The notes under the pieces are model-generated. The model worked only from the letters and a program-made list of their open reading frames with translations. It made no database searches and was not told the origin of the DNA. A program made the position numbers and the translations under genes. From Methylorubrum salsuginis (GTDB lineage: Bacteria > Pseudomonadota > Alphaproteobacteria > Rhizobiales > Beijerinckiaceae): 64,000 nucleotides of DNA. This document shows, piece by piece, positions 16,767 through 24,262 of this stretch. Position 1 is the stretch's first letter. The number at the start of each line of letters is the position of its first letter. The stretch is from positions 1 through 64,000 of the forward strand of contig NZ_FOSV01000014.1 of the NCBI RefSeq assembly GCF_900114375.1, given 5' to 3'.

Positions 16767-17249
16767 TCAGGCGAAGCGGCGACCGTCGGTCGCGTAGCGG
16801 TCGATGGCCGAGGGCAGCTCGCGCGACAGCCGCGCGACGATCTCGGAGCGGCTGAGGCCGGTCTGCTGCGCGAGGTGGTCGAGCGTCTGCGGCCCGATGG
16901 CGCGCTCGAGGTCCCCCTCGGCGATGGTCCGGTTGGCGCCCTGGTTCACCCAGGAATTGGCCGTCTCGCCGTGGCCGCCCTTGGTGAAATGCTCGACGAG
17001 TTCGGACAGCCCGCTGGCGATCAGGCCGCCGACCCCGGCCGTGCCGACGCCGCCGAGCACCCGCTCCAGGTTGGACGGTATCGACGACCCGGTCACCGGA
17101 GCGGCGGTGTGCGCCGTCGGCGGCAGGCTCGTGCCCCGGGTGTCGCGCGCGGGCGTGCCGAGCCACTCGGCGATCTTGTCCCGGTTCTGGTAGCCCGCCA
17201 CCGCGAGCAGGCCCAGCAGGGCCGTCATTGAGGGATATCCCTTGCTCAT
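16767..17249 (-). CDS. YidB/DUF937-family protein
   Basis: A 160-residue protein with the DUF937/YidB pattern: an N-terminal MTALLGLLAVAGYQNRDKIA, a Gly-rich middle (LGGVGTAGVGGLIASGLSEL) and the C-terminal GNRTIAEGDLERAIGPQTLDHL-type region with LSRELPSAIDR. The family is widespread but its biochemical function is unknown. ATG 17249 is chosen over an upstream start at 17312 because the family begins here. It lies in a run of small leftward genes with a 34-residue microprotein and two CsbD proteins, suggesting a stress or envelope role. Confidence 0.78.
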   Translation of the reverse strand: MSKGYPSMTALLGLLAVAGYQNRDKIAEWLGTPARDTRGTSLPPTAHTAAPVTGSSIPSNLERVLGGVGTAGVGGLIASGLSELVEHFTKGGHGETANSWVNQGANRTIAEGDLERAIGPQTLDHLAQQTGLSRSEIVARLSRELPSAIDRYATDGRRFA

Positions 17250-17334
17250 GTCTCGTCCCTTCCTCGGTGGATCGGCGCAACGCCGTGATGGGGACGGCGC
17301 GCGGCACGACAACAGGCCGCGCGCCGGGTTCGGG

Positions 17335-17439
17335 TCAGTAGCCCCGGCGCGGGGGCGTGGTGGTCCGCCCGGTGAGGCGGCGGGTGACGAGGGCGATCAC
17401 CTTCGGCAGCACGAACACGGTGAGAAGCTTGCGGATCAT
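17335..17439 (-). CDS. 34-residue basic microprotein
   Basis: The ATG at 17439 opens a frame reading MIRKLLTVFVLPKVIALVTR and ending RRGY. It has an amphipathic or hydrophobic helix (residues 4-20) and a strongly basic tail. A ribosome site GGAG lies about 6 bases upstream of the ATG (bases 17446-17449). It sits between the YidB and CsbD genes on the same strand and is probably co-transcribed. No family is recognised. The ribosome site and the membrane-like helix are the reasons to call it. Confidence 0.5.
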   Translation of the reverse strand: MIRKLLTVFVLPKVIALVTRRLTGRTTTPPRRGY

Positions 17440-17475
17440 CGAGAATCTCCGATTTTGGGGGCGATCAAGGAACGC

Positions 17476-17994
17476 TCAGTCCCGCTCGGCGCTGACGAGC
17501 AGGCCGATGCAGAGGCCGACGGCGCCGGCGACCAGAAGGGACGCGAGGGGATAGGTGGCGACGCGGCCGCTCAACCCGCCCTCGCTCCGGCGCAGGGCAC
17601 GGGCCCCGCGCCCGTAGGCGTCCTCGGCGAGGGCGGAGGCGTCGTCGGCCGTACGCCGTACGGAGCGGCGGGCGCGGTCGAACGGCTCCTCGGTGGCACC
17701 CTGGGCGCGGCGGACGCGGGCCTCGACGTCGTCGGAATCGGCGATCCCGTCCACGGCGTCGCGAATCCGGCCGCCGATGTCGCGGGCGGTGTCGGCCACC
17801 TGCCCGGCCGCGTCACGAACCGTGTCCCGGACATCGTCCTTGGCTTGGCCGTAGAGGCTCTCGGCCCTGCCGCCGACTTCGCGGGCGCGGCCCTCGACCG
17901 AATCCCGCTTCGATCCGGTGAGGTCGCCCACCGCGCCCTGAAGCTTGCCGCCCAGTTCCCTGGCGGCGCCGGTGATCCGGTTCGTATCGACCAT
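17476..17994 (-). CDS. CsbD-family protein with C-terminal membrane helix
   Basis: A 172-residue protein. The N-terminus (about 1-60) is CsbD-like: NRITGAARELGGKLQGAVGD is followed by GSKRDSVEGRAREVGG. A long charged amphipathic middle follows, and a hydrophobic C-terminal helix (about 149-168, PLASLLVAGAVGLCIGLLVS). CsbD proteins are general-stress proteins of unknown mechanism. The added tail suggests anchoring in the membrane, in the manner of ElaB/YqjD. A second, shorter CsbD gene lies upstream on the same strand, 62 bases away. Confidence 0.82.
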   Translation of the reverse strand: MVDTNRITGAARELGGKLQGAVGDLTGSKRDSVEGRAREVGGRAESLYGQAKDDVRDTVRDAAGQVADTARDIGGRIRDAVDGIADSDDVEARVRRAQGATEEPFDRARRSVRRTADDASALAEDAYGRGARALRRSEGGLSGRVATYPLASLLVAGAVGLCIGLLVSAERD

Positions 17995-18056
17995 GTCGTT
18001 CTCCTCGTGTCGCGGATGATGGGTTGGGGTGGAGCTTCGCGTCCCTCGACGTCGCG

Positions 18057-18254
18057 TCAGTCGCGCGTCGGGCCGCCGCCCTCGGGACCGCCCGGCTCGG
18101 GGTCGCCGTCCCCTTCGGCCTCGGCGTTGCGGGCCTCGCGCTTCTGCCGCCGTCCCTCGGCTTCGATCGCGGCGTCGCCGGTGAGCTTGCCGAGGGCTTC
18201 CTTGATCGAGCCCTTGAGCTGTTCGGCGGATGCCGCACTCCTGTCTTCGGCCAT
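18057..18254 (-). CDS. CsbD-family stress protein (short)
   Basis: A 65-residue protein. SAEQLKGSIKEALGKLTGDA is the CsbD core and is followed by a charged, Gly/Pro-rich tail. ATG 18254 is chosen over an in-frame start at 18290 because CsbD domains begin close to the N-terminus. CsbD genes usually respond to general stress. Together with the longer CsbD paralogue downstream it heads a four-gene leftward run (CsbD, CsbD-TM, microprotein, YidB). Confidence 0.8.
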   Translation of the reverse strand: MAEDRSAASAEQLKGSIKEALGKLTGDAAIEAEGRRQKREARNAEAEGDGDPEPGGPEGGGPTRD

Positions 18255-18599
18255 GAGCACTCCGTTTCGTTCGAGAAGATCCTGGAGCACCGGTGAGATG
18301 AGGGGCCGGACTCGGAGTTCAATGATCGAAATGCACTAGTATATCGATCGGATCACCCTGCTCAACGCGACGGGAAATCGATCTCGCAGGGAGCGAAACG
18401 CTTCGGACATTGGGCCCGACCCGATGCGCGCGGTCACGGTTCGAGCCCTTTCGTGTCGCCCGCCGCCCTTTCGGCAGCGGGGCACAAACGGGTTGTGCGC
18501 AAACCGGTTCCGCAGAAGTCTTGGTTCTTCGGGATCACATTCCTGATATGGTCGAACGGCACGGCGTCCGATTGGCCCGGCTCGCCGGTCCCGACACGC
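18255..18599. other. Divergent intergenic region upstream of the CsbD run
   Basis: About 345 bases should contain the promoter of the CsbD-YidB genes (left) and of the hypothetical gene at 18600 (right). The part 18320-18350 is AT-rich. I looked for a GGAAC-N16/17-CGTT general-stress promoter and did not find a convincing match. Confidence 0.45.
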
Positions 18600-19286
18600 A
18601 TGCCGAAGCCCCCGTCCAAACCTCTGCCGAACCCTCGACGCACCTTGTTCGACGAGGCCGGCGCGGGCCTGCCGCTGTTCGACGACCTGCCCGACGGGGC
18701 GGTCGAGCGCCTCGCGGCCGGCGGCTTCGGTCGTGGGCTGCTGACGGCCTCGCTCCGGGCGCGTCTGCGCAAGGCCGGCTTTGCCGACATGGCGATGCTG
18801 GCGCTCGCCTCGCCCGCCGACCTCACGGCGGTGCGCAAGATCGGCCCGCTACGGGTCGAGGCGATCCGGGCGCATCTGCTCGGCGAACTCGGCCGTCTGC
18901 TTCCGGGGGCGCGGGCGTTCCACGACGGGGACGCGACCGACCGCCGCCGCCGCGACCGCCTCCGGGCCGTGCCGGTCGCCGACCTTCCCCTCGACGCCGC
19001 CTTGCGCGAAAGCCTCGGCCGCGCCGGCGCGACAGCCGCCGACCTCGCCGCATGGCGGCGTATCGAATGCGGGCCGGATCTCGGGCTCACCGGAGCCGAT
19101 CTCGACCGGATCGTCGCGGCACTGACCCTGGCGCTGCGGCCGGACGGCCCACCGCGCGCCGTCCCGGCAGCGGCGGACGAGACCGTCCCGGCGGACAGGG
19201 CCGAGCGCGACCGCGCCGCTTTGCTGCGGGAGCGGGATCGCGAATGGGACGAGGCGGCACCCGCCGAGCGCGACCGAGGGGCGTGA
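18600..19286 (+). CDS. Hypothetical protein with helix-hairpin-helix-like segment
   Basis: A 228-residue protein, not recognised as a named family. The segment SPADLTAVRKIGPLRVEAIR (about 74-93) resembles a helix-hairpin-helix, and a similar Ala/Asp-rich helical unit recurs near 150-180 (GATAADLAAWRRIECGPDLG). The C-terminus is highly charged (RAERDRAALLRERDREWDEA). ATG 18600 is used because the upstream extension lacks a clear ribosome site. Its stop codon overlaps the first bases of the dispersed repeat copy C, so the native C-terminus may have been altered by insertion. Confidence 0.5.
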   Translation: MPKPPSKPLPNPRRTLFDEAGAGLPLFDDLPDGAVERLAAGGFGRGLLTASLRARLRKAGFADMAMLALASPADLTAVRKIGPLRVEAIRAHLLGELGRLLPGARAFHDGDATDRRRRDRLRAVPVADLPLDAALRESLGRAGATAADLAAWRRIECGPDLGLTGADLDRIVAALTLALRPDGPPRAVPAAADETVPADRAERDRAALLRERDREWDEAAPAERDRGA

Positions 19287-19363
19287 TCCCAATCGGCGAC
19301 GATCCTGACACATCGCCGATTGCCCCCGCGACGGCGGGGCGGCGGGCGTCCGTGCAGCTTGGT
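19285..19363 (+). repeat. Dispersed palindromic repeat, copy C (shortened)
   Basis: It shares with copies A and B the core from CAATCGGCGA through the CCCCGC-GACG-GCGGGG hairpin and the terminal GCTTGGT. About 35 bases before that end are missing relative to A and B. It abuts the stop codon of the preceding gene and could also act as its transcription terminator. Confidence 0.82.
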
Positions 19364-19471
19364 GATAAGACGTCACGCACGAAAACGGCGGGACTCGCGC
19401 CCCGCCGTTCGAAACGTCGATCATCCCGTCGCACCGGCTTGCGCGCCGATGCTTCAGGGTGCGCCCGGCCG

Positions 19472-19567
19472 TTACGAGCCGAGCAGCACGTTGGCCGAGC
19501 CCACCACGGTCATCGCCACGCCGCAGGCGAAGACGCCGATCATGGCGTAGGAAAACGCCTTCAACAT
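19472..19567 (-). CDS. 31-residue hydrophobic microprotein
   Basis: ATG 19567 opens a 31-codon frame reading MLKAFSYAMIGVFACGVAMT and ending ANVLLGS before TAA at 19472. The product is almost entirely one transmembrane helix. There is no strong ribosome site. It lies 38 bases after the secreted-protein gene on the same strand. The call rests on the coherent membrane helix and its position. Confidence 0.4.
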   Translation of the reverse strand: MLKAFSYAMIGVFACGVAMTVVGSANVLLGS

Positions 19568-19605
19568 GTGACTGTCCACTGTTCGCGCCACGGTCCGAGC
19601 GTCGG

Positions 19606-19875
19606 TTAGCAGCGGTAGCCGCCCGAGACCTGACCGTACTGCTTGGTCGGGAAGTGCTGCTGGTTGGCGTTGCCCTCGGCCGCCGAGCTCATCGGGCAGC
19701 GGTCGTAGAGGCGACCGTCGGAGGCGGTGATCGAGCCCGTCGTCGTCACGTCATGCGGCAGGGTCGACGCGTAGCGTCCCGCCGGGACACCGTAGTCGAA
19801 CGCCAGAGCGGACGAGGCCGGAGCAGCAACGCCGAGAACAATCGCGGCGGCGACGGCGGCAACACGGGTCTTCAT
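19606..19875 (-). CDS. Small secreted hypothetical protein
   Basis: An 89-residue protein with a clear Sec signal peptide (MKTRVAAVAAAIVLGVAAPA, cleavage likely after SSALA near residue 25). The mature part of about 64 residues is rich in Gly, Ser and Tyr and has two Cys (one in YDRCPMSS, one at the C-terminus, GGYRC) that could form a disulfide in the periplasm. A ribosome site GAGG lies just upstream of ATG 19875. The family is not recognised. Confidence 0.6.
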   Translation of the reverse strand: MKTRVAAVAAAIVLGVAAPASSALAFDYGVPAGRYASTLPHDVTTTGSITASDGRLYDRCPMSSAAEGNANQQHFPTKQYGQVSGGYRC

Positions 19876-20319
19876 GATGATCCTCAAACTCCTTACGCAG
19901 TGGCGCCGGCCGATCCGGCACCTCATCGTCTTGCGTGAATCCAATATGGGGATGGCTTGACCGGCGTGACGTGTCTGGCCGCACATGATGAAGCGGATGA
20001 AACTCTGAAGGCCACCTTGCAACATTCGGCGAGGGCCGCGGCTGCAGAACGGGACCGACGGTCTTTGAAGAAAAGCCGAGGCGGGCCAACGCGCTGGCGC
20101 ATCGGCCCGCATGACGGCCCTCGACGGGAGGCGGCGCGCCGCGCCGCGGGTCGGGCGAAAACCGCCGGGCTTTTAGGGGCCATTAACCAAAATCCCGTTC
20201 AATGACGAAGGCTTAAGGTTGATCCTTTCCTAACGGCGAAGCCCTCCCGGGCCTCCCCCGCTCGACCGCGGGAGAGGGCGGGCGGCCGTGTGGGACCCCC
20301 GCGTTGCCGAGTACCCCGC
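19876..20319. other. Divergent intergenic region upstream of the DUF2778 gene
   Basis: About 445 bases. Around 20180-20235 is a TTAA-rich stretch (CATTAACCAAAAT ... GGCTTAAGGTTG) that probably holds the promoter of the rightward gene. A CCCCCGCTCGACCGCGGG-type hairpin occurs at 20254-20275. No coding region is supported. Confidence 0.45.
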
Positions 20320-21507
20320 ATGGACATCGCCGCGCTCGTCCAGGGCCAGTCCGCCCGGCCCGTCCGCCGCCCCCGGCGCCGGCCCGGCGTCGCGGTCCTC
20401 GCCGTCACCGCGCTGAGCGGTCTCGCTCTGGCCGGCCTTCTGCGGCAGGGCGAGGCGCCCGCTCCGGTCGAGGCCGCCGCGCCGGTCCTGGCCGCCGCCG
20501 AGATCCCCGAGGCGAGCGGGGCGCCGCCTGCCGCCGACCTCGCCTGGATGCTCGATCCCAACCCCACCTTCGAGGCGCCCGGCTTCGCGCCGCGCATGGC
20601 CACTTTGTCCGCCTCCCTCGACACCGCCTTCCGGCGGCCGGCATCGGCAGAGCCCGCGCAGCAGACCGCCGCGCTCGCGCCCGCGACCGTCGCCGAGATC
20701 GCGCCCGAGATCGCCCCCCCTGCCGAGGCCGCGGCGCCCGCGCCGGCGGCGCGCCCGGCCCGCCTCGCGCTCACCGTGCCGCTGCCGGTGCGCCGCCCGG
20801 CCGAGTTCCGCTACGAGCCGCGGGAGCAGATCGCCCGCCTCGCCACGCCGATCCCGCGCGGCACGAGCCGGCAGGCGCGGGAATCGACCCGGCAGGTGTT
20901 CAGCGCCGCCGTCACCGACAATCGCTCGTTCTTCGAGAAGCTGTTCGGCGGCGATTCCGCGCCGTCCTCATCCCCGTCGGGCACCGCGATGGCCTATGCC
21001 GGGCTGGAGAGCGGAGCGGCGGAATCGGCCGCCCGCCGCCGCCTCGTCCCGGGACCGGTGGCCGAGCCCGGCGTCGCGGTCTACGACATCAGCGCGGCGA
21101 CCGTGACCCTGCCGGGCGGCGAGGTGCTGGAGGCCCATTCGGGCCTGGGCGTCGCGCAGGACAATCCCGACTACGTCCACCTGCGCATGCGCGGCGCGAC
21201 GCCGCCCGGCGTCTACGACCTGCGCGAGCGCGAGGCGCTGTTCCACGGCGTGCGGGCGATCCGCCTCAGCCCGGTTGGCGGCTCGGCGGCGATCCACGGC
21301 CGCGACGGCATCCTGGCCCACACCTACATGCTGGGCCCGAGCGGCGCCTCGAACGGCTGCGTCGTGTTCAAGCAGTACGACCGCTTCCTGCGGGCCTATC
21401 TGCGCGGCGAGGTCCGGCGCATCGTCGTCGTGCCGGGCACCGCACCGGGCATCTTCGCCAGCCGCCGCGGCACCCGCCGCTCGGCCTCGGCCGCAGACGG
21501 GAATTGA
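20320..21507 (+). CDS. DUF2778 (Tlde1/L,D-transpeptidase-like) envelope protein
   Basis: A 395-residue protein. An N-terminal membrane anchor (about 23-42), a long Ala/Pro-rich linker and a C-terminal DUF2778 domain (about 245-375) with candidate catalytic residues His326 (AIHGRDG), His334 and Cys347 (GASNGCVVF). This His...SxGC arrangement is reminiscent of L,D-transpeptidase catalysis. DUF2778 includes the peptidoglycan-targeting Tlde1 effectors, but in alphaproteobacteria such proteins are mostly chromosomal house proteins with unknown roles, possibly in cell-wall cross-linking. No secretion-system or immunity gene is nearby, so a toxin role is not supported. ATG 20320 is chosen because the hydrophobic anchor follows it. 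Confidence 0.75.
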   Translation: MDIAALVQGQSARPVRRPRRRPGVAVLAVTALSGLALAGLLRQGEAPAPVEAAAPVLAAAEIPEASGAPPAADLAWMLDPNPTFEAPGFAPRMATLSASLDTAFRRPASAEPAQQTAALAPATVAEIAPEIAPPAEAAAPAPAARPARLALTVPLPVRRPAEFRYEPREQIARLATPIPRGTSRQARESTRQVFSAAVTDNRSFFEKLFGGDSAPSSSPSGTAMAYAGLESGAAESAARRRLVPGPVAEPGVAVYDISAATVTLPGGEVLEAHSGLGVAQDNPDYVHLRMRGATPPGVYDLREREALFHGVRAIRLSPVGGSAAIHGRDGILAHTYMLGPSGASNGCVVFKQYDRFLRAYLRGEVRRIVVVPGTAPGIFASRRGTRRSASAADGN

Positions 21508-21771
21508 GCGTCCGTCATCGGTCCGAGCGGTGAGAACCGGAGTTCGGACCATGCCGTTGCAGCGCACGAAGCTAGAACCCTATCCAACCTGATTGCCGCC
21601 GGCCGGCAGCTCTATCTCTCTGTTTTACCGTGCATTCCTACGAACCGGCATCCACTTCGCTGCAATGCGCTTCAGGGCACTGTCCCGCTTGCAGTATGGG
21701 CTTGTTGGCGCAAGCCTCCTATCTCTCGGGATCACGAGGCCGTTGTGCGCAAGCGCGACCGTGTGACATTC
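21508..21771. other. Short intergenic stretch left of the IS630 remnant
   Basis: This 264-base stretch is less GC-rich than its flanks and has no supported gene. It may contain the left end of the insertion element, but I could not pair it with a right-end inverted repeat. Confidence 0.4.
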
Positions 21772-22570
21772 ATGGCTGAGGAGCGGGCCGATCTGGATCG
21801 TCTGATCTCTTGAGGCAGGGCCGCGGCGCGCCGCGCGCTGGGCTATGCGTGGATGCTGCTCCTGAGTGATGCCACTGAGGGCGGCTTTGGCTGGACCGAC
21901 GCGCAGGCGGCGCACGCCGTGCCGGTGCATGTGCGCGTGCGCCGCCGCTTCGTCGAGGAGGGCCTTGAAGCGGCGCTGCACCGCAAGACGTCGGGCCGCA
22001 TCTGTCCACGCAAGCGGACGAGGCAGGCGAGGCGCGGCTGGTCGCACTGGCCTGCTCGACCCCGCCGCAGGGCCGCGGACGCTGGAGCCTGCGATTGCTG
22101 GCCGACGAACGCGTCGCGCTGGAAGGACCGCCTCGCCTGAGTCCGGAGACCATCCGGCGGACGTCGGAAAAAAACCGGCTCAAGCCGCACCTTCGCAAGA
22201 TGTGGTGCATCCCGCCCGAGCAATCGGCGGCGTTCGTGAGCCACATGGAGGATGGGCTGGACGTCTACCAGCGACCCGCCGACCCGTGCCGTCCGCTGGT
22301 CTGCCTGGACGAGACCAGCCTGCAGTTGATCGGTGAGGTGCGTCCGCCCCGGCCCGTCCGGCGCGGACGATCGGCGCGCTACGACAGCGAATATGTCCGC
22401 CACGGCACCGCCAACCTGCTCCTCGCCTTCGCGCCGCTCTCCGGGCAGCGCGTGGTCGCCGCCGCCTGGCAGCAGCGCCGCAACGCCCGGGGTGTCGACG
22501 CCGACTGGCGCTTCACCACGGAGGACGCCCGCATCAAGCTCCGCAAACCTACCCGACAATGGAGGCGTGA
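21772..22570 (+). pseudogene. Decayed IS630-family transposase
   Basis: The frame opens with MAEERADLDRLIS, is interrupted by an in-frame TGA at 21811-21813, and shifts frame more than once. Recognisable IS630 blocks follow: WTDAQAAHAVPVHV, VRRRFVEEGLEAALHRKTSG, LSPETIRRT, KNRLKPHLRKMWCIPPEQSA and the first catalytic Asp in PLVCLDETSLQLIGEVRPP. After SGQRVVAAA the sequence jumps to the C-terminal RRNARGVDADWRFTTEDARI. An internal deletion has therefore removed the second catalytic Asp and the Glu. A last frameshift follows before the expected TGA at 22568. The element cannot transpose by itself. Confidence 0.8.
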
Positions 22571-22577
22571 CAGAATA

Positions 22578-23876
22578 CTAGGCTGACTCGGCGCCGATCC
22601 AGCTGACACCAAGGCCGAATCGGCGCGGATCCCCCGTTTCGGCGGGCACGGGGCGGCGGTAGCCGGGAACCTCTAGAACGAGCCTGATCACCGGCTCGGC
22701 CGCCAGATACGCCGCCCTCACCCGTATGCGCCTCGAGACGGGGCCGGTCTCGTCGGCGCGGTAGCGCCATTCGGCCTGCGTGCCGTCGCCGAGCCGTGCC
22801 GTCACGGTCGCCTCCGCCTGATCCAAGGCGAAGTAGGGGCGAGCTGCCACGACGAGATCGACATCGCCGCCGTCGTCACGGGCCGCAAGGCACAGGTCGA
22901 GATCGGCCCGCGGCCCAAGCGTCCAGCGCCCCCAGCCCTCCCGCCGCCCCCAGCCCTCGATCAACGCGAGAGCGGCATGCGGCGCGTTCAGTGCGATCAC
23001 CTCGCCCGGCAGCAACTGCAGGCGACTGCCGCACCCGGCCTCGGATCCGGTCACGAGCCCGGAGGCGCTCTCAAGGGCATCGTAGCGCGCGCCCATGTCG
23101 CGGCAGAACCCAGCGAAACGCTCCATGCCGGTCTCCGCCTGACGTTCCTCCCAGAGCTTGATAGCATCGACGATATCGTAGACTGCCCGCAGCACCGCGA
23201 CGGCTTCGAGATAGGGATCGCCCCCTTCCGGCACCCGGCCTGCGTAGGCGGCGATGTGGGACTTGGCGAAGTGCAGGGGGCTGCTCATCGCCACCGCGTG
23301 GCGCGAACTGTTGCGATCAGGGACGCTGGTGTAGCGGTTCATCTTCTCCACCCACTGGCCGGTATCGGCGTGGGAGATGTTGTGGAAGCAGATGCGCGCA
23401 TCGAAGGATGGATCGCACACACGGTCGCTCAAGATGCGCAGGCCGGCATGGACCGTGGGGACGAATTCGAGGCCGCCGCGGCGGAAGGCGCGGACGTGCC
23501 GCTGTGGCCAGTAATATGCCCGCTCGTCGTGGCGCCCGAGGATGTGGTGGCGGCAGGGCAGGCGGTAGACATCCGCGCTCGGGTCGCGCCCCTCCCGCGC
23601 CAGGAAGGTGATCGCCTCCGGGCTCAGGCACTCATCGTCGTCGAGGAAAACGACGAAGTCACCCCGGCACTCGGCTGCAGCCAAGGCGCGGACCCCTTCC
23701 GGATGGGTCGCGAGCGGCACCGTGATGACCCGGTCGGCGAAGCGGCGGGCGATCTCGGTCGTTCCGTCGGTCGAGGACATGTCGAGGACGATCAGTTCGT
23801 CGACGAAGCGAACCGACCGCAGGCAGGTCTCGATCAGCCGTGCGCGGTTGTAGGAGATAACGAAGCCGCTGATCAT
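22578..23876 (-). CDS. Family 2 glycosyltransferase with C-terminal accessory domain
   Basis: A 432-residue protein. The GT-A fold at the N-terminus has SGFVISYNRARLIETCLRSV, LIVLDMSSTDGT and the metal-binding DxD-like FLDDDECLS (about 77-85). Residues about 290-432 form a beta-rich C-terminal domain (GPRADLDLCLAARDDGG ... FGLGVSWIG) seen attached to some polysaccharide glycosyltransferases. No membrane helix is seen. It probably adds a sugar to a surface polysaccharide; donor and acceptor are unknown. The gene ends 8 bases from the IS630 remnant, so the element lies directly against its 3' end. Confidence 0.78.
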   Translation of the reverse strand: MISGFVISYNRARLIETCLRSVRFVDELIVLDMSSTDGTTEIARRFADRVITVPLATHPEGVRALAAAECRGDFVVFLDDDECLSPEAITFLAREGRDPSADVYRLPCRHHILGRHDERAYYWPQRHVRAFRRGGLEFVPTVHAGLRILSDRVCDPSFDARICFHNISHADTGQWVEKMNRYTSVPDRNSSRHAVAMSSPLHFAKSHIAAYAGRVPEGGDPYLEAVAVLRAVYDIVDAIKLWEERQAETGMERFAGFCRDMGARYDALESASGLVTGSEAGCGSRLQLLPGEVIALNAPHAALALIEGWGRREGWGRWTLGPRADLDLCLAARDDGGDVDLVVAARPYFALDQAEATVTARLGDGTQAEWRYRADETGPVSRRIRVRAAYLAAEPVIRLVLEVPGYRRPVPAETGDPRRFGLGVSWIGAESA

Positions 23877-23992
23877 GCTCGACGCCCGGAGAGCCTTTAC
23901 CGTCGCTGCATGGGTCCGCGCCGGTGCTCTGCCAAGCGAATTTTAACATAAATTGGAGCTTTCCGCAGTCTTGCACGAGGCGAAGCCGCTCC

Positions 23993-24208
23993 TCAGACGA
24001 TGCCGCTGGCCTCGTAGGGCCAGGGCTTGCCGAGATGGGCGGCCACCTGCGCCGGATCGGGGCCGACCGCCTCGACCGCCGCCTGGACCTGCTCCACCGG
24101 CACCTCGAAGCGTCGCGCCCAATAGGCGCGGTCGCGCGGCTCCCTCATGACCACCGCGGTCGGGTCCCCGCCCGGGTCGCCGTCCACGCCGCTCCGCTCG
24201 TCCGCCAT
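23993..24208 (-). CDS. DUF3606 small protein
   Basis: A 71-residue protein matching the DUF3606 pattern: YWARRFEVPVEQVQAAVEAV followed by GPDPAQVAAHLGKPWPY. The family is common in alphaproteobacteria and of unknown function. ATG 24208 is chosen over an in-frame ATG three codons upstream; the difference is not decidable. It lies between the glycosyltransferase and the acyltransferase genes, all on the minus strand. Confidence 0.72.
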   Translation of the reverse strand: MADERSGVDGDPGGDPTAVVMREPRDRAYWARRFEVPVEQVQAAVEAVGPDPAQVAAHLGKPWPYEASGIV

Positions 24209-24262
24209 GCGTCCCACCGTTTCCTGGCCGCCCGGCCGATCCGGGCTTCGCTCAGGAAACCG

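Noticed and set aside
18255..18599. EcfG-type general stress promoter (GGAAC-N16/17-CGTT) before the CsbD genes
   Set aside because: No convincing match on the minus strand within the gap.
20320..21507. DUF2778 protein as a secreted antibacterial toxin (Tlde1)
   Set aside because: No immunity gene or type VI secretion genes are nearby and the protein has its own membrane anchor.
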